A DNA stretch of 64,000 nucleotides. Origin: Thuidium tamariscinum (taxonomy: Eukaryota; Streptophyta; Bryopsida; Hypnales; Thuidiaceae). Shown here piece by piece: positions 1 through 10,862 of the stretch. How positions within the stretch are numbered: the first letter of the stretch is position 1; each line of letters opens with the position of its first letter. The notes under the pieces are model-generated. The model was not told the origin of the DNA, did not search any database, and worked only from the letters and a program-made list of their open reading frames with translations. The position numbers were made by a program, and so were the translations under genes. The stretch lies in contig OX344752.2 of the NCBI GenBank assembly GCA_947034885.2, positions 31,230,386-31,294,385 of the forward strand, in the 5' to 3' direction.

Positions 1-105
1 CTTAGGCAACAAGGTAGGAATCAAGCAACATCCAAATAATATTGTGGACTTTGCATACTCTATTAATTGGATATTATTGTCTTACTTATTAATAAGAAAT
101 AATTG

Positions 106-408
106 CATTAGATGAGATTTGGCTCTGTAGAGAGCCGTTTCTAACTAGTTTCCTTTATTATTCTTGTAGTAGTGAGGGAACAGTTGATTGTTATTAATCA
201 TCATAAATTAAAAAATAAATTAAAATAAAAACCAAAGGCCTTTGAAATTGAAAATTTTTTTGGAGAAAAATAAAAATAAAAATAAATCTAAAGTGGTCAT
301 TGCTCTACTACGTCAAATTTTCAGTAGTTCTATAGTTTTTAGAATTTCCCATCACATGGGAATTCGTAGTCTTCTAATCAACCAAATCTCTTCTAATGCC
401 TTTTAAAC
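106..408. repeat. CATTAG-ended MITE-like repeat (copy 1)
   Basis: The left end reads CATTAGATGAGATTTGG and the right end CCAAATCTCTTCTAATG, so the termini are inverted. Inside lie an early GAGAGCCGTTTC block and a late GCTCTACTACGTCA block that match the order seen in other copies of the family (15.9, 19.6, 20.6, 20.9 and 62.8 kb). No coding frame is seen. It is a non-autonomous element whose superfamily could not be fixed, because target duplications are unclear. Confidence 0.6.
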
Positions 409-478
409 CATTCCTTCAATGTTCATACATTATGACTAAAAATTTGATTGAATTCAAGCATTCACCAAATCAAGTTAA

Positions 479-1694
479 CCCCTAAAGCCCTAATGTACGT
501 TTTTTGGCATTATAAATTTTTTGGGTAGCTCACTACGAATGGAGTTTTTATTTTTTTTCACTGAAATTTTTACACAAGATGTGCCCAAGGAGTAGCTTTA
601 AGGCCCAACAATTTTTGTAACTTTTGACTTTGTAGTTAAAAAGTTATGGCATGATATGTTGTTTTCTTTACTCAGAAGGCAGCCCGGGCAGCTGAAAAAA
701 ATTCTTTAAAAAAACTATTTTTTTCAAAAGTGAAATTTCAAATTGATTCTTTAGGTTTTTATAGACATGGAAAGCTTTGTTTCATCCCACTTGGATTAAA
801 GAGTCAAAGTTATGAGCAATTATAGTTTGAAGGTAGGTATGAAATTTTTGAAAAGATGAATCTTGTATTCAACTTGTTTGAGAAGATGTGGAAAAAATTT
901 CAAAATTTTCCACTAGGTAGATTGCAAGATATGGAGTATTAGCATTTGAAGTTACAAAATTATTTTTTTTACCACTGCAAAAATTAGGGCAACTATACTT
1001 TAGAAGGTCACATTTGTATGAAAAAAAAGTTCAAAATGGTTTTCACTCTTTGGATTCATTCTTGAAGGCAAGTTGGCTAAATGCTGCAAAAATTTCAAAT
1101 CATTTGGAATTGTACAACACATGGAAAAATAACAGTAAGTAGAAAGAAGTAGAAAATGAACTAAAATACTAAATTGTAAACAATTTATTTATGGAATTGA
1201 AAAATGCCAATCCCAATTGTTAAAATGTTGTAATAAACAATCTTCACATGCTCTTTCTATTTTTTTTCCAAAAATATTAAAAATTGAGGATTTCAAATTT
1301 TTTTTGTAGCATAGAGATTCTATAACTAGTTTCAAACTACTTCAAACTAAAACTCCTCATAACTTTTGATTCATTGATTAAAATCAAGTGATTCAAAGCT
1401 TTCCACTTAGGCAAAAATATAATAAACCAATTTCAAATTTTTATTTCTCAAAAAAGTAATTTTTAAAGAAGTTTTTTTTCTTGCCCGGATTGCCCACAAA
1501 GTAAAGAAAGTGACATATCATGCCATAACTTTTTGACTATGTAGTCAAAAGCTATGAAAATTGTAGGGCCTTGAAGCTACTCCTTGGGCGCATATTGTGT
1601 GAAAATTTCAAAAAAATAAAAATAAAATCTCCATTTGTAGTGAGTTGTACAAAATTACTATATTGCCAAAAAATACAGTTTGGGCATTTAGGGG
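479..1694. mobile_element. piggyBac-like foldback element, long inverted arms
   Basis: The element begins CCCCTAAAGCCCTAATG just after TTAA (475-478) and ends GGGCATTTAGGGG just before TTCA (1695-1698), which I read as a decayed TTAA. The two ends are inverted copies of each other for about 350 bp (roughly 479-835 against 1330-1694), including a shared block around CCCAAGGAGTAGCTT and another around GTTATGGCATGATATG. The whole element could fold into one hairpin with a spacer of about 500 bp. It carries no transposase frame. Ends plus a TTAA target are what piggyBac elements show; the assignment is inferred from termini only. Confidence 0.65.
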
Positions 1695-1698
1695 TTCA

Positions 1699-2789
1699 AA
1701 CAATACTATTATTGAGGTTTAGGTGTCATGATAGAATTAGAAAAATCCATATAATTATTGTCTTCGATCTACAACATTGATTATTTTCTTAGTATTGATT
1801 AATAAAATTTTTTTAATGCATGGAGTTAATTATGATCAAATTATTCTATTGTCAATGAAAAATGTCACTCCACAATTGCCCAGAAAATTGATGCCCATTA
1901 ATCCCTTGATTAGTGCCAAGGCAACAAAATACTTCCTTTTTTGAATGTATTTTGAGATACTCTAAGTATTGAGGGTTAATATAAATTGAAAACTGAAAAA
2001 AAAGTATGAAAATTGTAGTGGTCTTACAAAATTTAATGTTCTAGAAAAGTAATTTTCTCATAAAATCTCAATCTCAAATTGAAAAAAACTAGGTGCATGT
2101 GATCAAAATATTAAAAAAAAATAAATTTAGAAACTTGATTTAAAAAACAAAACAATCATAAAGTTTGTAGTATATTTTGGTCATTGACACACTCAACTTC
2201 AAACTACTTGTAAAAACTTCAATTTTTAGAATTATTTCATTTTTGTGGTGTATGATAAACCAATCATCTAGAGTTCAAAGAATATCAAATGAAAGGTGAT
2301 AATATTGTAATTATAGTATTCAAGTACTAATTATGTGCATTTAAAGCATCTACTCTACGATATGCAATATAGACTAGATATAATGTGACAAATTATAAAA
2401 ATCTACAATCAATCCTAGCTTGAATCCTAGTAAGATAGGACTTGCTTCCATCTATGTTAAGCTTGGCATAAGTAGAACTAGTGCAATCAATTCTTTTATC
2501 ACTCACAATACATTGATTTATCCTATTAGAGCATCCTCAATCCAATTGTTAAATTAGCCTTTCAAATTTATTTCTAACTTTTAATTGGTATGTAATTAGA
2601 ATTTGAAATCATTATTATTGAAGGTGCATCCAATGGCCATTTTGAATAGCATAAAAACACTCAAATTTTGGCATTGGACAATGAAATTAACTTATTTTGA
2701 AAGCAAGCTAAAAAACCAAAAAAAATAGAGGCTTTCGCAAATTACATTTATTAAAGCAAAATTTGGCTAATTGCACATACCAAAATGTA
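1699..2789. other. AT-rich intergenic DNA without a gene
   Basis: No gene is visible. Two small items stand out. A stretch at 1899-1979 is bordered by TTAA on both sides and reads TTAATCCCTTGATTAG to ATTGAGGGTTAA, and may be a deleted TTAA element. TTAGAGCATCCTCAATCC at about 2525 resembles the left end of a Tourist-type MITE, but I could not find its right end. Confidence 0.4.
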
Positions 2790-2793
2790 TTAA

Positions 2794-3708
2794 CCCCTTA
2801 AGGACTAGCATGGTTTTGACAATGGAGGTTTTTAATGAATTTTAGCACTTTGATATTTTTTGCACATAGATGTCAATAAATTTTTTAATTTTAACAGTAT
2901 AAAAATAAAGATTACTTTATCTAGTATGCATGGAATGAATTTTAGAAAATTTGGACCATTAGATCTTTAGATTATAACAATTTTGGATGATTAACTTCAT
3001 AGGCCTAAACTGCAGGTTTTGGAGAAAAATATTAATAAAAAGATGAATAAATATTTTTTAACCCCCTCCAAAAAAATTATTTGGAATCTAAAGAAAATGC
3101 TGTATTTTTTTATTTGAAAATTCAAAGAAAAAAAAATCTCTCAAATTTGTACACATTTTCAAACATGAATACTAGAAAGTCATTTCCAAACAAATTGGAA
3201 CCTACAAAGTTCCTTAAAATTTATATATGGATAAATTTTTGAAATTTTACAAAAAATGTTATTATTATATTGTTTGGAATATCTTAAAAAAGTTAGAAAT
3301 AATTTTAATTATTTTATGTCATTAATTACACTTGATTGAACCTTTTATTCAAAATATTGTTAAAAACAAGAATCTGAATTTTTTTTCAAATTTTGTTTGT
3401 TTGTGGATTATAGAATAGAATTGTGTAAGAAAATGGTTTTTTTTTCCATCTCTACTATTATTTTCATGAAAAAACATTATACTTGCTCTCTTTTCCTAGT
3501 AGACTACATTCTTGACTACATTTTGTAAATGAATTTTTAACTTCTTCTATCATTCAAAATTTGAGAATCGGAAAATGCAAAAAGTATCTAAACTTCTTTT
3601 TGTACAAGATCTTAGTCCCCAAAATATTGAGATATATTTCACCTTTCTAAAAAATTGCCATTGAAAACTTTGGAGAAGACACATTGTGTTCTCTTAATCC
3701 TTGAGGGG
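2794..3708. mobile_element. piggyBac-like TTAA element, 0.9 kb
   Basis: Perfect TTAA borders lie at 2790-2793 and 3709-3712. The ends are inverted: CCCCTTAAGGACTAGCA on the left and TAATCCTTGAGGGG on the right, a terminal repeat of about 14 bp. The interior is AT-rich without a transposase frame, so it is non-autonomous or decayed. It belongs with the 44.5 kb element, which has the same CCCCTAAGGAC-type start. Confidence 0.6.
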
Positions 3709-3726
3709 TTAACAGGGATTTAAAGG

Positions 3727-4027
3727 CATTAGAAGACTATAAGTTATCTCAAGTTGTTGCACTATGAGAACTTGTGACATTAATAGTTTGGCATGGTTGA
3801 TAGACCACCATGTCAAAAATATGAATTAAAATTTTTTTAATTATTTTTTTTGCAAACAAAATATTTTCTAATCAATTTTAAATTTTTGTCTAACTTTTTA
3901 TACTTTAAATTTTTTTTAATTCAAAAATTCAAATTATTAGTGGCTAGTCCACAACAATGGGACAGTTGTAGACTTGTAGTGAACATCCCCAAAATAGTTT
4001 ATTGGAGGCCTCAAATCCCCTTTAATG
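3727..4027. repeat. CATTAG-ended MITE-like repeat (copy 2)
   Basis: The right end is clear (GGAGGCCTCAAATCCCCTTTAATG) and matches the family's right end in reverse-complement sense. The left end, near CATTAGAAGACTATAAG, is less certain. It starts 15 bp after the TTAA element at 2794-3708 and ends 8 bp before a CACTA MITE. Confidence 0.45.
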
Positions 4028-4035
4028 CTTACTAT

Positions 4036-4239
4036 CACTACAAGAGAAAGGGGTGTTTTAAGTAGTGTCCTAGACATCACGTCTTTTAAGTAATGTCTTT
4101 TAAGTAATGTCTTTTAAGTAATGTCTTTTAAGTAATGTCTTTTAAGTAAAATTTTACTAAAAAGACATTACTTAAAAGACATTACTTAAAAGACGTGATG
4201 TCTAGGACACTACTTAAAACACCCCTTTCTCTTGTAGTG
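4036..4239. mobile_element. CACTA-type palindromic MITE with TAT target duplication
   Basis: It starts CACTACAAGAGAAAGGGG and ends with the exact reverse complement, CCCCTTTCTCTTGTAGTG, with TAT on both sides (4033-4035 and 4240-4242). CACTA ends plus a 3 bp duplication are the hallmark of the En/Spm (CACTA) superfamily. The element is almost a perfect palindrome. The left arm is lengthened by a run of a 14 bp unit. A shorter 99 bp copy with the same ends sits at 55094-55192, so this family was active recently. Confidence 0.85.
4081..4149. repeat. 14 bp tandem repeat inside the CACTA MITE
   Basis: The unit GTCTTTTAAGTAAT is repeated almost five times without change. The same unit appears once in inverted form in the other arm, so the array grew by slippage in one arm of the hairpin after the element formed. 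The 55.1 kb sister copy lacks the expansion. Confidence 0.85.
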
Positions 4240-4942
4240 TATTTCAAATTTGAGCATTTGTGTATGTATACATATATAATTCTACTAATTTTCACAACAT
4301 CATTAATAGTATCTATTATTTGAAGCCTCACTAGTATTCTAAAGTAAGGTATAGTAATTGCATCTAAGATAGACCACTCCTCACAATTGATTTTTAATAT
4401 TGAAGGATAAATGAGTAGAGAAAAGACCCAAAATAGTGCACATTACAAAAACAAGAGCAAGGATTAGTTAGGCACCATTTTGAGTAGTGAACAATTCTAT
4501 GTATAGTACTTTGGAGGTGGAAACCAATCCTTTTTTTTGGCACCATAGTGCTTGAAATTGCACCACTTCAAAATAAATGTCTACTTTTTGCCAAATAAAC
4601 TTAATATTTTTCACTAGAAATTTTTCATTTCTATTCAAAATGTAGATGAGATTGCTAAATTTGGATGAAAAATTGCATGATTATGACTAGATAGTGTTTT
4701 TTGGTCCAAAAGATGGATGGATGTAGAAATACAAAGCTTCACCAAATTTTAATTAATCACAATCTTAGCACTTTCTAAAAAATGAAAATAAAGGGCTGGT
4801 GGCAATTTTGCAAGTGGTTAATTTTGAACACACTTTCTATCTTCTACTCTGTAATATGTTTTTGATACCATTAACATCATTTCTTCATGTGCATCAAATG
4901 CACTTTGGCATCACCTACATGACCCTTTTAGCACCCTACACC
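4240..4942. other. AT-rich intergenic DNA
   Basis: I see no gene, RNA or clear repeat end here. Short open frames in it look random. Confidence 0.4.
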
Positions 4943-4946
4943 TTAA

Positions 4947-5584
4947 CCCCTAAATGCCCAAGGCATCAAGATGTGGTGTTTGCAAAACTTTAAAGTTAAA
5001 TAAAACCTAAGCAAATTGCTATGTTTAGTAGTTTATATTTTTGGAAATTTCTTTTTGAAGTCTAGTTTAAGCATCTTGATTATGATTGATGATCTTTTTG
5101 GAGATTACAAAATCTTGACTTTCTATAGAGAGTTGAGGACTTTCTGGAGATTGTTGAGGGCTTTTAGAAATGAGCCTCAAATACACTAGATCTTGGAGAA
5201 AAAACCACATTTGAAATTCATTTAAAAAAATTATAGAGTAGACTTTGAGAAGCTATAAATTGAATGGGGTTATGCAATCTAGACACTTTAACCTCATATT
5301 TTTTTGGCAACCAAATTTTTAGATTTGACATGTGAAAAATAGGTTGAAAGACCTTTTAAGGCACTTTTGCAATTTTAACACCCTCATGATCAAACATTAT
5401 AATCTTTCCATCCATAAGTGATATTTTTCATGTAATCTTTTCCTAAGTGATCTTTAGCATGTCTAGATTGAATTTGTACAGTTACATTTCAAAAAAAATT
5501 GATAAAGCTTATCAAAATGTTGACTTTATGTTGAATATAGAGCAAATTCCTAGAAGCTTAGAAAAGGCCTTGGGCATTTAGGGG
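4947..5584. mobile_element. piggyBac-like TTAA element with 18 bp perfect inverted ends
   Basis: The cleanest member of the set. TTAA borders lie at 4943-4946 and 5585-5588, and the ends CCCCTAAATGCCCAAGGC and GCCTTGGGCATTTAGGGG are exact inverted repeats of each other. It is 638 bp long with no transposase frame. An element starting at 63559 has the same first 16 bases, CCCCTAAATGCCCAAG. Confidence 0.75.
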
Positions 5585-5691
5585 TTAATTGCATCTTTGA
5601 AAATTTATAATTAATTCACAAGGCATTCAGAAATGATGAAACCACTTGCATTTTGATTCATAGTGCTTCCCCAATGTGCAAAAATTATTCT

Positions 5692-6769
5692 TCATTTTTT
5701 TGTTTTGTTTTGGCACAAATGAAACGGAATTTCATTGCATAAAATAGAGTACAACGCCCAGCCACAAGTGGCCTGGGGAGAAAGACCATTATTCTTCATT
5801 TTCAACAGAGTGTTTGGGGAGCAGCCACTGACAGCGCTTGTTTTCAACAGCATATTTGGGGAGCAGCCACATGCAGAGCTTGTTTTCAACGGCATATTTG
5901 GGGAACAGCCTAATGCAGAGCTTGTTTGTGCCAATTTAGCATTTAGTTTCCTCAAATCGGCAGCCGTCTCTGCACCAGAGTTTTGTATCTTTCTCAGTTC
6001 AGGACAGTCCAGTAATGTGCTGCTGTAGGACAAGTACAGTACAGTATCGTATCGCACAGGACTGCAGTACTCACTAGTGCCGGCGGGTGCTTATTACAAT
6101 GTCCTTCTGAGAATGCTGTGGCTCCTGAAATCCGAGAAGAATTACAACAAACACGAAATACATACTTCTGTTTCCAGGATTTAGCTTTTCATGGCGGCTT
6201 CTGGGTGCGTGATGGGCTTTGCGTTGCCTTCGCAGTTTGGATAGATATTGCATTCAATTCGCAGCAGAAAGTCGTATGAGAATTTTTAGAAGGTGGAGCT
6301 GTTGCAGTCGCGTAGGAGGAGGTGGGAAGAGACTTCGTATTTAGGGTTAGAATTAGGGCACAATTGCGCTTGTCAAGCAAATCATGACCCTGACTGCACG
6401 AAGAGTATGAATCCCATGCCAAGCGGAAGGTCTCGAATTGAAGAAAATGCTTGAAGAAGTTTGCTTCTGTTGCTGAGACTCCTGTTCCTGTTAGAGAACT
6501 ATCGAGTGGGGAAATTTCAGGTGCGGCATCTTTGGGAAGGTTTGGGGGACGCTGGATTGCTTATTACTCTGGATCGGATTGTTGCGTATTGTGTGCCATA
6601 TTTTTCAAGTTTCTTGTGTTTCTTTGAATTCTTTGCATATTCTGCTAATATCATGCTTCCAACAAGAGTCTGGATCTTTTGAAGAGCATCGCGAGCTCAA
6701 GATTAAAATCTTTGTTAGCAATAATTAGCACTTCTGTACTCACTTCAACCGTGCACTAGTAGGATTTTA
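5692..6769. other. Less AT-rich island, possible remains of a host gene
   Basis: Base composition changes sharply here compared with the repeats around it. On the minus strand an open frame at 5692-6057 reads through three 14-residue repeats (SACGCSPNMLLKT-like). On the plus strand 6451-6627 is an open frame of 58 residues containing PVPVRELSSGEISGAASL and GGRWIAYYSG, which reads like protein but which I do not recognise. I cannot connect these into a gene. The island seems to resume at 9094-9300 beyond the Copia fossil. Confidence 0.35.
5799..5924. repeat. 42 bp tandem repeat, three copies, frame-preserving
   Basis: The three units start at 5799, 5841 and 5883. Each begins TTTTCAAC and contains TTTGGGGAGCAGCC or a close variant. 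Because 42 is a multiple of three, frames on both strands stay open; on the minus strand each unit encodes 14 residues with a GCSPN core. Divergence is a few bases per unit. Confidence 0.85.
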
Positions 6770-6923
6770 TGTTGACAGATGTTCATCCATCCACCTCGAT
6801 TCTTCATCCAGTTATACCTGGATCTTGTATATATTACCCATGATCTCTTTGATAATACAGTTTTCGAGTTATTCAACTAAGTATGTATGTATGAGTGATT
6901 GTTGATCTGTCGATGTTTGAACA
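6770..6923 (+). repeat. Copia LTR, inverted relative to the internal region
   Basis: The stretch starts TGTTGACAGATG and ends GATGTTTGAACA, typical TG...CA LTR borders, about 154 bp. Its last 81 bp (6843-6923) equal the reverse complement of 9013-9093. Confidence 0.7.
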
Positions 6924-6962
6924 TTTGTCAATTGCCTCAGATTTGTTTCGCAAAAATCTCAC

Positions 6963-7643
6963 CTAGATGTATCGACTGAAGTCATCAATAATTACCAAGA
7001 AGAAAGATGATCCGCCGAGTGATGGTACTGGAAGCGGTCCGCAAAGATCGATATGTAGTAACTGGAGAGGTCGTGAAGCTCGTGATAAACTTTGGTGAGG
7101 AAAACTTTCTCTGGTTTGTTTCCCTGCTTGACAATGGTCACATATTTCTTTGTGTACTAGAATGTATGGGATCCCTGTAGCGAGTCTCTTGGCTGAGAAC
7201 TCATGTAATCGATCATAACTGATATGGCCTAGTCGATGATGCCAAAGTTTTGCAATGTCTAGATCCGTTTGAGCTATATTGATGTTTACATCTGACTTTA
7301 TGGTTGAGAGATGATAAAGACCATTTCGTTTGTTTCTCAAGCCCTCAGCTACAATGTGTTTGTTGCCTCGGCTATACAAAATGCATTTCTGATCATCAAA
7401 GCATGCAACAATTCCTTTGTCGGTTAAAGAACCGATAGATAGCAAATTTTTGCTGAAACCAGGAACGAATAATATTTCATCGACTTTCTTTATTTCTCCA
7501 GATGGAAGAGTAAAATGCACAGATCCTTTTCCCGTAATCTGGTGTCTTTCACCATCCGCGGTTCTCACACTGCCGCTATACTGATCTAGTGTCAAAAAAC
7601 TACTACGATCTCCGGTGACATGTTGAGTTGCTCCGGAGTCCAA
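6963..7643 (-). mobile_element. Copia protease, pre-integrase and integrase start (fossil part)
   Basis: The family is shown by the aspartic protease signature MDSGATQHVTG, the GAG-pre-integrase zinc region with LWHHRLGHISYDRL, and the beginning of the integrase core (LHIDLCGPLPVPSLGG, then VIIDDFSRY). It belongs to the partial Copia element at 6770-9093 and is treated as a fossil. Confidence 0.85.
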
Positions 7644-7721
7644 ATACCAGCCTGAGTCTGTGTTGTTAATATCAAGAGAAGAAATAGCGGCCTCGAATAT
7701 TTCAAAGTTATGCTCAGATGG

Positions 7722-8660
7722 CTACTCAATATTCTCGGTCACTGCACAGGCCTCAGGGTTCGTCCAAGACGACTCTTCTTGAGCTAAATTTGCAGAAAAC
7801 GGTTTGATCCCAAGTCTTGTACGTCTATCGGCCTCTAACTTCCTGATGTCAGCTAGTCTCTCTGGACACATATCTTTGGGATGCCCAAAGCGTCCGCAAT
7901 AGAAACAACGAATCTGACGAGTTTGAAAATTTCCAGAGGAGTTACCTTGGAAGTTGCTCGATGAGCCTTGCTGACGATAAGGACCGGTGGATTGATTTTG
8001 CTGGCCGTTGTAGCGTTGAGGCGGCCCTCTGAAGTATAATGCTTCTGACTCGGGTGCCTTAGTGTTGATTTTTGATTGTCGGCGACTTTCTTCCAACAGT
8101 AGTCGAGTCTGTAACTGATCGAGAGTAGGAAAGCTGCCAGAACTTGTATAGTTCTTCAAGAAGTAGTCAAAACTGTCAGGAAGAGCCTTCATTACAATTT
8201 GCACTAGATCCGTGTCATCGATCTTTACACCAATTGCCGATAACTGTGCAAGATTCTGTCGAAACTGAGAAAAGTAAGATTCGACTCCAGTGCTCTCAGA
8301 GAAACGTAGAAGAGAGAGACGATTCTTTAGCTCAAACTTCCTGCTATCATTATCGACCTCAAATGATCTGCACAAGAAATTCCACAACAGTCGAGGTTCC
8401 TGATATTCGGTAAGTTGTGTTAACAGTGAGGGCTTGATGGACATAGTAAGAATGTACATCAGTCGCTCTGTCTCCTCTTCATCTTCATCAGACTCTGTGG
8501 AGCTGTCTGAATTTGCATTAGAAGATGCACCAGGTGACGATGATAGGAGATACCACAGTTTTTCCTTCTTGGCTATCCTAGTAATCATGTACTTCCAAAG
8601 ATGGAAGTTTGAAGAGCCTACGAGTTTCACCTCGTCTGGGACTGTATTGTCTCTCGACAT
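7722..8660 (-). mobile_element. Copia gag-like region (fossil part)
   Basis: It has the gag polyprotein layout of plant Copia elements: an N-terminal region with LVGSSNFHLWKYMITRIAKK, a helical UBN2-type middle with LWNFLCRSFEVDNDSRKFEL, and a CCHC zinc knuckle, CFYCGRFGHPKDMC. It is part of the element at 6770-9093. Confidence 0.85.
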
Positions 8661-9000
8661 TCCTGTCTATCGACTTGAAGCTTGAAAAAGTTCTACGGTC
8701 GAAGCAGGTATCGGACAGAAAACGAGCTGCTACGGTTCGATCGATCGACCGGTACTGAATCTAAAGCGGCACGACTTCGGAAGAAAATCTGAAGAGACGG
8801 GATTGACAACGACTCCACAGATACAGTCCAAAGTGTGGCTGTTATGTAACGAAGCTTAGTAACGTAACTCAGTAGCGTGAACTGCTAGATGTAAGCGCAA
8901 ATCAACAGACTGATCATACACTCTGTAATCACAGATTAACAGGATAATTACACACAAAAGACTTAACGAGCTTCACGAGCATCACAAGATTCTCACCACC

Positions 9001-9012
9001 GCTCTGATACCA
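9001..9012 (-). other. Primer-binding site of the Copia element
   Basis: On the minus strand the twelve bases read TGGTATCAGAGC, the complement of the 3' end of plant initiator-methionine tRNA, directly next to the LTR end TTTGAACA. This fixes the element's orientation. Confidence 0.9.
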
Positions 9013-9093
9013 TGTTCAAACATCGACAGATCAACAATCACTCATACATACATACTTAGTTGAATAACTCGAAAACTGTATTATCAAAGAGAT
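9013..9093 (-). repeat. Copia LTR 3' part
   Basis: The terminal 81 bp of the LTR lie next to the primer-binding site and are identical by eye to 6843-6923 in reverse complement. The rest of this LTR is absent. Confidence 0.8.
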
Positions 9094-10328
9094 TTTACAC
9101 TGGGAACAATGGGACCTCCCCACTGCTCTGGAATGAACTCGTGAGAACCTATGGTTTGTAGGTAATTTCGACATTTCGAAATTTTTGAAGTCGTTTCTCT
9201 TGAATTTGAAGAATAGTAGGTTTCGCTTGTAAATTAATCTACGTTGAGATAAGGTGGGTGATCTCAGAACAGATTCAGGAGTTTGAGCCAAATGTTCATT
9301 TTTGGAAGATTTTTAAAAATTTATACAAAGGGCATGAAAAAATTAAGTAGAAAATGAGCGAAATTTAGCCAGTTTGGGGAGTGCCCTTGAAACCGCCACT
9401 TTTTGCTAGTTTGTCTCCTTAGGCTACTGTTATTAGGATTGCCAAATTTTCATGTTTTCTTGCTGTCAACTTGAAGGAAGTTCTTATGCACAAAAGAATG
9501 CAGTATTCGGATACCAAATGCAAAAGTTACATAAAATCAAAAAAATTGGTAGGTGTTCTAAAATTGTTTTTCAATACATATACATGTTGTTGGTTTTGGA
9601 GATGTGATGATGGTGGTTTTAGGCAAGGTGTGATTTTAGATGTATCCACCTTATACAAGGATAACCAAGTTCATAAGCAATCACCGTGCTTAGGCTTTGT
9701 GTTCAATTAGCAATTTTGAATAGGTTATATGGAGATTTTTTTGGTCCCCTTTCTCTGGTTTTTGACCTATGCATGTAATGTTTTTCACTAATATAATGAA
9801 TTTTAAATTTGGACACATTTGTTTGTTTGTTTTTCTCAATATGATCAATATTGGTCATTTTCATCTATGAAGTCTTGGTCTCTTAGCGGTCAAACTTTGA
9901 TATTAATGGTTGAATAATACTAAAAAACTAGATGCACAATCATGTAAATGTGAACATGATGTTTATTGGATAGTCACAACCTATTAGGGTACTATAGAAT
10001 GTGAAATTAGACTTAAGCTTAGTTAATTTCATTTTACTAGTTGAATTCAAATTCAAATAAGATCATTTTGGGGTCTAAGTTTTTCTTAAAAAGGAGGTAT
10101 AAGTTGCCAAAATACATTTAAAATGTATATATTATGATTTGTTTTTTTGACATCTTTTTTTTTTGAGAAGTCAATACTACTTTAATGAAGGAATTTTGAC
10201 CAACATTTGATAACAACACATTCAAAGTATTTTTTTTAAATGAATGAAAAAGAATATTATTCTTTATCATGTTTCATTCACCCCAAATCATCTAAGTGCC
10301 ACCTATTGACTTAGTGGTTTTTTTAAGA
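9094..10328. other. End of island, then AT-rich DNA
   Basis: 9094-9300 is less AT-rich and may be the continuation of the 5.7-6.7 kb island, with an open minus-strand frame (SVLRSPTLSQRRLIYKRNLL) of unknown meaning. From about 9300 on, the sequence is AT-rich intergenic DNA and I see no gene. A plus frame at 9471-9710 is most likely chance. Confidence 0.35.
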
Positions 10329-10350
10329 TTAACCCCTCAATGTCAAAAAT
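10329..10350 (+). repeat. Single end of a TTAA (piggyBac-like) element
   Basis: TTAACCCCTCAATGTC looks like the left end of the TTAA family. No matching right end was found, so the element is either truncated or decayed. Confidence 0.35.
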
Positions 10351-10862
10351 TATGTTTTCTAAATACTTTTGTCAAATTTTATTTTCTTTTTGATTACCAG
10401 ATGCAATATTCTTCATTGCATTGATACTAGTGATATAAAATATAGCCTCATCTTGAATATATTTTTCACAACATGATCATTTAAATAGGTATTTTATAAA
10501 CTCTATAATCAAATATTTTTCCTATAAGGCTTAAAATGTCTTAAGAAGTGTCTTTGTACAATGATCTTCATAGTTGTAGAGATCATATGAATTATGAGTA
10601 GAGAGCATCTTTATCAAATTTCTTTAGAATGGTAATATTCCATATGCCATTTTTCCATTCATTTCTAGGATTATGCCAAATGTGAAAGTGCCAAGTTTGT
10701 GGAATATGACGATTTTAATTAAATATCAATTTTCAGCTCATGGAGAACAATTAGTGCATTCCTTTGATCTCACCATTTAGAAGCATGATTATAGTAGTTC
10801 TTTTTGTATTTAGGTTGCATTTTTAGACTATTTTGAATATCCCTTTGTATCAAAGTGTGGTA

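Larger units (their letters stand above)
6770..9093 (-). mobile_element. Copia (Ty1-copia) LTR retrotransposon fossil, partial
   Basis: On the minus strand the order is LTR end, primer-binding site, gag-like region, protease and the beginning of integrase. Reverse transcriptase and RNase H regions are not present, so this is a broken, partial copy. The LTR at its integrase side lies in the opposite orientation to the LTR end at its gag side, so the locus was rearranged or two copies met. The two LTR stretches agree over 81 bp without a difference by eye, which points to a young insertion. It sits in the less AT-rich island and seems to interrupt it. Confidence 0.85.

Noticed and set aside
2525-2790. 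A second Tourist MITE starting TTAGAGCATCCTC
   Set aside because: No inverted GAGGATGCTC-like right end was found nearby.
9471-9710. Plus-strand frame of 79 codons with CCWFWRCDDGGF
   Set aside because: Isolated in AT-rich DNA, no motif, no neighbouring exon; most likely chance.
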